From Bacillota bacterium (GTDB lineage Bacteria > Armatimonadota > Hebobacteria > Hebobacterales > Hebobacteraceae), in NCBI GenBank assembly GCA_030597345.1, contig JAUVSA010000145.1, positions 1 to 5,674 of the forward strand: a stretch of DNA of 5,674 nucleotides, given 5' to 3'. The position numbers were made by a program, and so were the translations under genes. This document shows, one piece after another, positions 5,358 to 5,674 of this stretch (positions are counted from its first letter, which is position 1; each line of letters begins with the position of its first letter). The notes below the pieces were generated by a model that did no database searches, was not told the origin of the DNA, and saw nothing but the letters and a program-made list of their open reading frames with translations.

Positions 5358-5674
5358 TCAGCTCGCCTCCAGCAGCTCGGTGCGCAGCCCCGCAAAGAAG
5401 TCCATCTCTCCCTCCTTCGCGCGCCGCAGCATCTCATCCAGTGTCTCGAAAGTGATGTCCCTGCCGCCCAACCCCGTCATTGCGCAGCTCACCGGCGGCA
5501 TTTTCGGCTGTGGCAGCGGACCTTCCGCACCGTATAGCCCGGCCCGCACCTCCGCCGCCACGATCCCGTAGGCCCCCACGCTCACCGCCTTCTCCAGCAC
5601 CACCACCCGCTTCGCCTCGCGAAGCGCCTCCCTCAGCTCCTCCTGCGGAAATGGACGGAAGCACCGCAGCTTCA
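5358..5674 (-). CDS. porA: Pyruvate:ferredoxin oxidoreductase alpha subunit, C-terminus
   Basis: The frame is open to the window edge, giving 104 C-terminal residues plus part of a codon. It begins KLRCFRPFPQEELREAL, the conserved strand and helix of the C-terminal domain III/II-like region of alpha subunits, continues with VVVLEKAVSVGAYG, and ends with GLGGRDITFETLDEML, a stretch typical of the end of PorA. The alpha subunit forms the active site with PorB. The TGA at 5358-5360 is one base before the porB ATG, so the two are translationally coupled. The gamma and delta subunits are not seen and would be expected upstream, beyond the right edge, as in gamma-delta-alpha-beta operons (inference). 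An internal GTG at 5604-5606 is not a real start. Confidence 0.92.
   Translation of the reverse strand, partial: KLRCFRPFPQEELREALREAKRVVVLEKAVSVGAYGIVAAEVRAGLYGAEGPLPQPKMPPVSCAMTGLGGRDITFETLDEMLRRAKEGEMDFFAGLRTELLEAS
5366..5370 (-). promoter_or_regulatory. porB ribosome binding site inside porA
   Basis: GGAGG on the minus strand lies within the last codons of porA, nine bases before the porB ATG. With the TGA-T-ATG junction it indicates coupled translation that keeps alpha and beta subunits in equal amounts. Confidence 0.7.

Noticed and set aside
4280..5455. 391-codon plus-strand open frame opposite porB
   Set aside because: Antisense shadow of porB, which carries all cofactor motifs on the other strand.
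1..5674. tRNA, rRNA, tmRNA or insertion sequences
   Set aside because: No T-loop-like GGTTCGAATCC sequences, no rRNA blocks, no transposase motifs and no terminal repeats with a transposase frame were seen on either strand.

Overview
The window comes from a high-GC bacterial genome. All genes I can support lie on the minus strand, with dense, short-spaced, G-rich Shine-Dalgarno starts. A multi-subunit pyruvate:ferredoxin oxidoreductase points to an anaerobe or an organism with anaerobic, ferredoxin-based metabolism. The archaeal/bacterial-type glycogen debranching enzyme occurs in several deep bacterial phyla (for example Chloroflexota or Armatimonadota-like lineages). I cannot fix the taxon from sequence alone.

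Layout, read in the direction of transcription (right to left). At the right edge is the C-terminal part of the pyruvate:ferredoxin oxidoreductase alpha subunit (porA, 5358-5674, cut by the window). One base later comes the complete beta subunit (porB, 4454-5356), whose Shine-Dalgarno lies inside the end of porA. A 420-bp intergenic stretch (4034-4453) follows. It is full of inverted repeats: a three-tier 61-nt hairpin directly behind porB, a dispersed-repeat-like segment, and two GC-rich hairpins. Next is a co-directional cluster: a GH133-type glycogen debranching enzyme (1898-4009), then yjbQ/UPF0047 31 bp downstream (1468-1866), then a type I signal peptidase 129 bp further (739-1338). A perfect 11-bp stem-loop sits just after the signal peptidase stop. 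The left 700 bp holds no convincing protein gene. It does carry a near-consensus sigma-70 promoter on the plus strand (73-101) and two further strong perfect hairpins, so it may encode an untranslated transcript convergent with the signal peptidase cluster.

How the genes relate: the debranching enzyme releases glucose from glycogen or alpha-glucan branches, and pyruvate:ferredoxin oxidoreductase turns glycolytic pyruvate into acetyl-CoA and reduced ferredoxin. The two fit one storage-carbohydrate-to-fermentation route, although they are probably in separate transcription units. YjbQ and the signal peptidase have no obvious mechanistic link to these.

The most unusual feature is a 12-bp minisatellite (seven units, 3081-3164) inside the debranching-enzyme gene. 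It encodes a Ser-Gly-Arg-X tetrapeptide repeat exactly at the linker between the two enzyme domains. I did not find a convincing new multi-gene system; the best leads are this repeat linker and the orphan promoter/hairpin region at the left.
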